Source: Endomicrobium sp.
GTDB taxonomy: Bacteria; Elusimicrobiota; Endomicrobiia; Endomicrobiales; Endomicrobiaceae
Assembly: GCA_031260765.1 (NCBI GenBank)
Contig: JAISKX010000014.1
Span: 1-7,657, forward strand
Length of the DNA: 7,657 nucleotides
Direction: 5' to 3'
Shown piece after piece: positions 6,098 to 7,657 of this stretch. Made by a program: the position numbers and the translations under genes. The notes beneath the pieces were generated by a model. The model was not told the origin of the DNA and did not search any database. It saw only the letters and a program-made list of their open reading frames with translations. Numbering within the stretch: position 1 is the stretch's first letter; each line of letters begins with the position of its first letter.

Positions 6098-7657
6098 ATG
6101 CAAGCATTGACTGTAGATGAAATTAATTTTAATACAAAAGAAAAAACAGATAGATTTTCCGGCTTTGAAATTTTAAATAATGATGCCAGTAGAAAATCAA
6201 ATCATAGGACTACTGCTATAAACAATCGCAGATATTTGGGCAATAAGTATAAATTGCTTCCCTTTATACAAGAGATTGTTGATAAACATTGTTCTGGAAT
6301 TAAAAGTTTTGCAGATATATTTGCCGGCACAGGAGCGGTTTCCACCCTTTTTAAAAATAAAACAATCATTACCAATGATATTTTATATAGTAATTATATT
6401 TGTCATTTTGCATGGGTTGCTCACGAAAAGGTTTCCATTAAAAAAATATCTTTTATTATTGACAGATACAATACTCTTAAAGTCAAAGAAGACAATTATA
6501 TGTCTCAGAACTTCTCAGACACATATTTTTCAAAAGATGTTTGCCGTCAAATCGGATATATCAGAGACAATATAGAAAAATTATTTCAACAAGATAAAAT
6601 CAATGAAAGAGAAAGGGCGGTTTTGATTACTTCTTTGTTATATGGAATGGACAGGATTGCAAATACTTGCGGACATTATGATGCTTATCTCAAAAACGGA
6701 GAATTAAATAGAAGTTTGGAATTGCCGCTTCCTTTAATCTCAAATAATTTAAATAAAAACAATCAATGTTTTAATGCAGATGCCAATGAACTTGTAAAGA
6801 ATATTGAAGCAGATTTGATTTATATTGACCCGCCGTATAATTCAAGGCAGTATTGCGATATTTATCATCTTATTGAAAATGTCGCTAAGTGGGATAAACC
6901 GAAAGTGTCAGGTATCGCAAAGAAAATGCCGAGACAAAATTTAAAAAGCGAATATTGCTCTAAAAATGCCGCAAAAGTTTTTGAAGATTTAATATCAAAT
7001 ATCAAAGCAAAATATATCCTGTTGTCCTATAACAATATGGCAAATAAAGGAAATTCTCGTTCTAATGCAAAGATTACAGATAAAGATATTATGAAAATTC
7101 TATCAAGCAAGGGAAGCGTCAAAGTATTCTCCCGTAGATATAAACCTTTTTCGGCGGGCAAGTCTAACATTAGCCAAAATGAAGAAAGATTGTTTTTGTG
7201 CGTATGCAAACAAAACCAGCCTATAAAAGCCTTGATTCAATCTCCGCTCAATTATACTGGCGGCAAGTTTAAACTATTGCCTCAAATTCTGCCTTTATTT
7301 CCAAAACAAATTGATACATTTATAGATATGTTTGCGGGGGGTGGGAATGTCGCGGTTAATGTCAATTGTAAAAAGGCTGTTTTAAATGATAAAGAACGAT
7401 ATCTTTTATATCTTTTCAATTCTTTTAGAAATTTAGAGAAATCAGCGCTATTTGAAATGATTTATGGGATAATAAATAAATATGGATTATCTGTATCAGA
7501 TAAATACGGATACAAAAAATATAATTGCAATAGCGCAAACGGTCTTGGAAATTTCAATAAAAATAAATTTCTTAAATTGAGAGACGATTTCAACAAATGC
7601 AAAAATCCCGACTATTCTTATTATGCAATGCTTTATGTTTTAATAGTCTATTCATTT
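6098..7657 (+). CDS. fused two-domain DNA adenine N6-methyltransferase (D12 class, M.FokI-like architecture), 3' end outside window
   Basis: The frame runs 520 codons from ATG to the right edge with no stop, so the gene is partial. It holds two D12-class adenine methyltransferase domains in tandem. In the first, motif X is RRYLGNK (44-50), the SAM-binding motif I is FADIFAGTG (71-79), followed by TND (92-94), and the catalytic motif IV is DPPY (244-247) in IDPPYNSRQY. The second domain begins near residue 383 with motif X NYTGGK (385-390), then motif I FIDMFAGGG (408-416) and LND (429-431). Its motif IV should lie beyond the window. In M.FokI-type enzymes the two halves methylate opposite strands of one asymmetric site, protecting it from a type IIS nuclease. 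That role here is inferred from architecture. Base composition is very AT-rich (11 of 60 G+C at 6121-6180), suggesting acquisition by transfer. No nuclease gene is visible in the window. Specificity cannot be read from sequence. Confidence 0.85.
   Translation, partial: MQALTVDEINFNTKEKTDRFSGFEILNNDASRKSNHRTTAINNRRYLGNKYKLLPFIQEIVDKHCSGIKSFADIFAGTGAVSTLFKNKTIITNDILYSNYICHFAWVAHEKVSIKKISFIIDRYNTLKVKEDNYMSQNFSDTYFSKDVCRQIGYIRDNIEKLFQQDKINERERAVLITSLLYGMDRIANTCGHYDAYLKNGELNRSLELPLPLISNNLNKNNQCFNADANELVKNIEADLIYIDPPYNSRQYCDIYHLIENVAKWDKPKVSGIAKKMPRQNLKSEYCSKNAAKVFEDLISNIKAKYILLSYNNMANKGNSRSNAKITDKDIMKILSSKGSVKVFSRRYKPFSAGKSNISQNEERLFLCVCKQNQPIKALIQSPLNYTGGKFKLLPQILPLFPKQIDTFIDMFAGGGNVAVNVNCKKAVLNDKERYLLYLFNSFRNLEKSALFEMIYGIINKYGLSVSDKYGYKKYNCNSANGLGNFNKNKFLKLRDDFNKCKNPDYSYYAMLYVLIVYSF

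Noticed and set aside
6276..6575. 99-codon plus-strand open frame overlapping the methyltransferase
   Set aside because: The overlapping frame from 6098 carries the methyltransferase motifs X, I and IV, so this is a shadow.
7027..7209. 60-codon minus-strand open frame inside the methyltransferase
   Set aside because: Antisense shadow; the plus frame is open throughout and has domain motifs.
1..7657. CRISPR arrays, insertion sequences or transposase genes
   Set aside because: No regularly spaced repeats, no transposase-like frame and no terminal inverted repeat pair flanking a gene were seen.

Overview
The window comes from a low-GC bacterium, and the outer-membrane autotransporter shows that it has a Gram-negative type envelope. 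The alanyl-tRNA synthetase is of ordinary bacterial type and carries a four-cysteine insert. Nothing here fixes the taxon. Elusimicrobiota is a weak guess from the look of the synthetase and the codon style, and it needs a phylogeny.

Layout, left to right, all genes on the + strand. Positions 1-165 are a GC-rich block (91 of 165 bases G or C by hand count) with no convincing gene. It has several nested inverted repeats, including a two-part long-range pairing, and is either a structured RNA or a dispersed repeat. A perfect TATAAT lies at 181-186, only 10 bases before the alaS start, so alaS (197-2830, complete, 877 aa) may be made from a nearly leaderless mRNA. A tRNA-Arg with anticodon CCG (2843-2914) begins 12 bases after alaS. 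After 17 more bases comes a 1031-aa secreted protein (2932-6027) with a signal peptide, a zinc-metallopeptidase-like motif (HEPGHALG), a beta-rich passenger and a C-terminal autotransporter barrel ending in Phe. After a 70-base gap with a small hairpin and a good ribosome binding site, a long open frame (6098 to the right edge, 520 codons with no stop) encodes two DNA adenine methyltransferase domains in tandem, the architecture of M.FokI-type enzymes. It is cut off by the window end before the second catalytic motif.

How they fit: alaS and the tRNA are translation housekeeping. The close spacing suggests that alaS, the tRNA and the autotransporter mRNA share a transcript, so tRNA end processing would set the 5' end of the autotransporter message. 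The methyltransferase looks like an accessory gene: it is clearly more AT-rich at its start and belongs to a restriction-modification type family. Its nuclease partner, if any, would lie to the right of the window. The least explained items are the structured block at 1-165, the altered third zinc-ligand position of the peptidase, and the fused methyltransferase.
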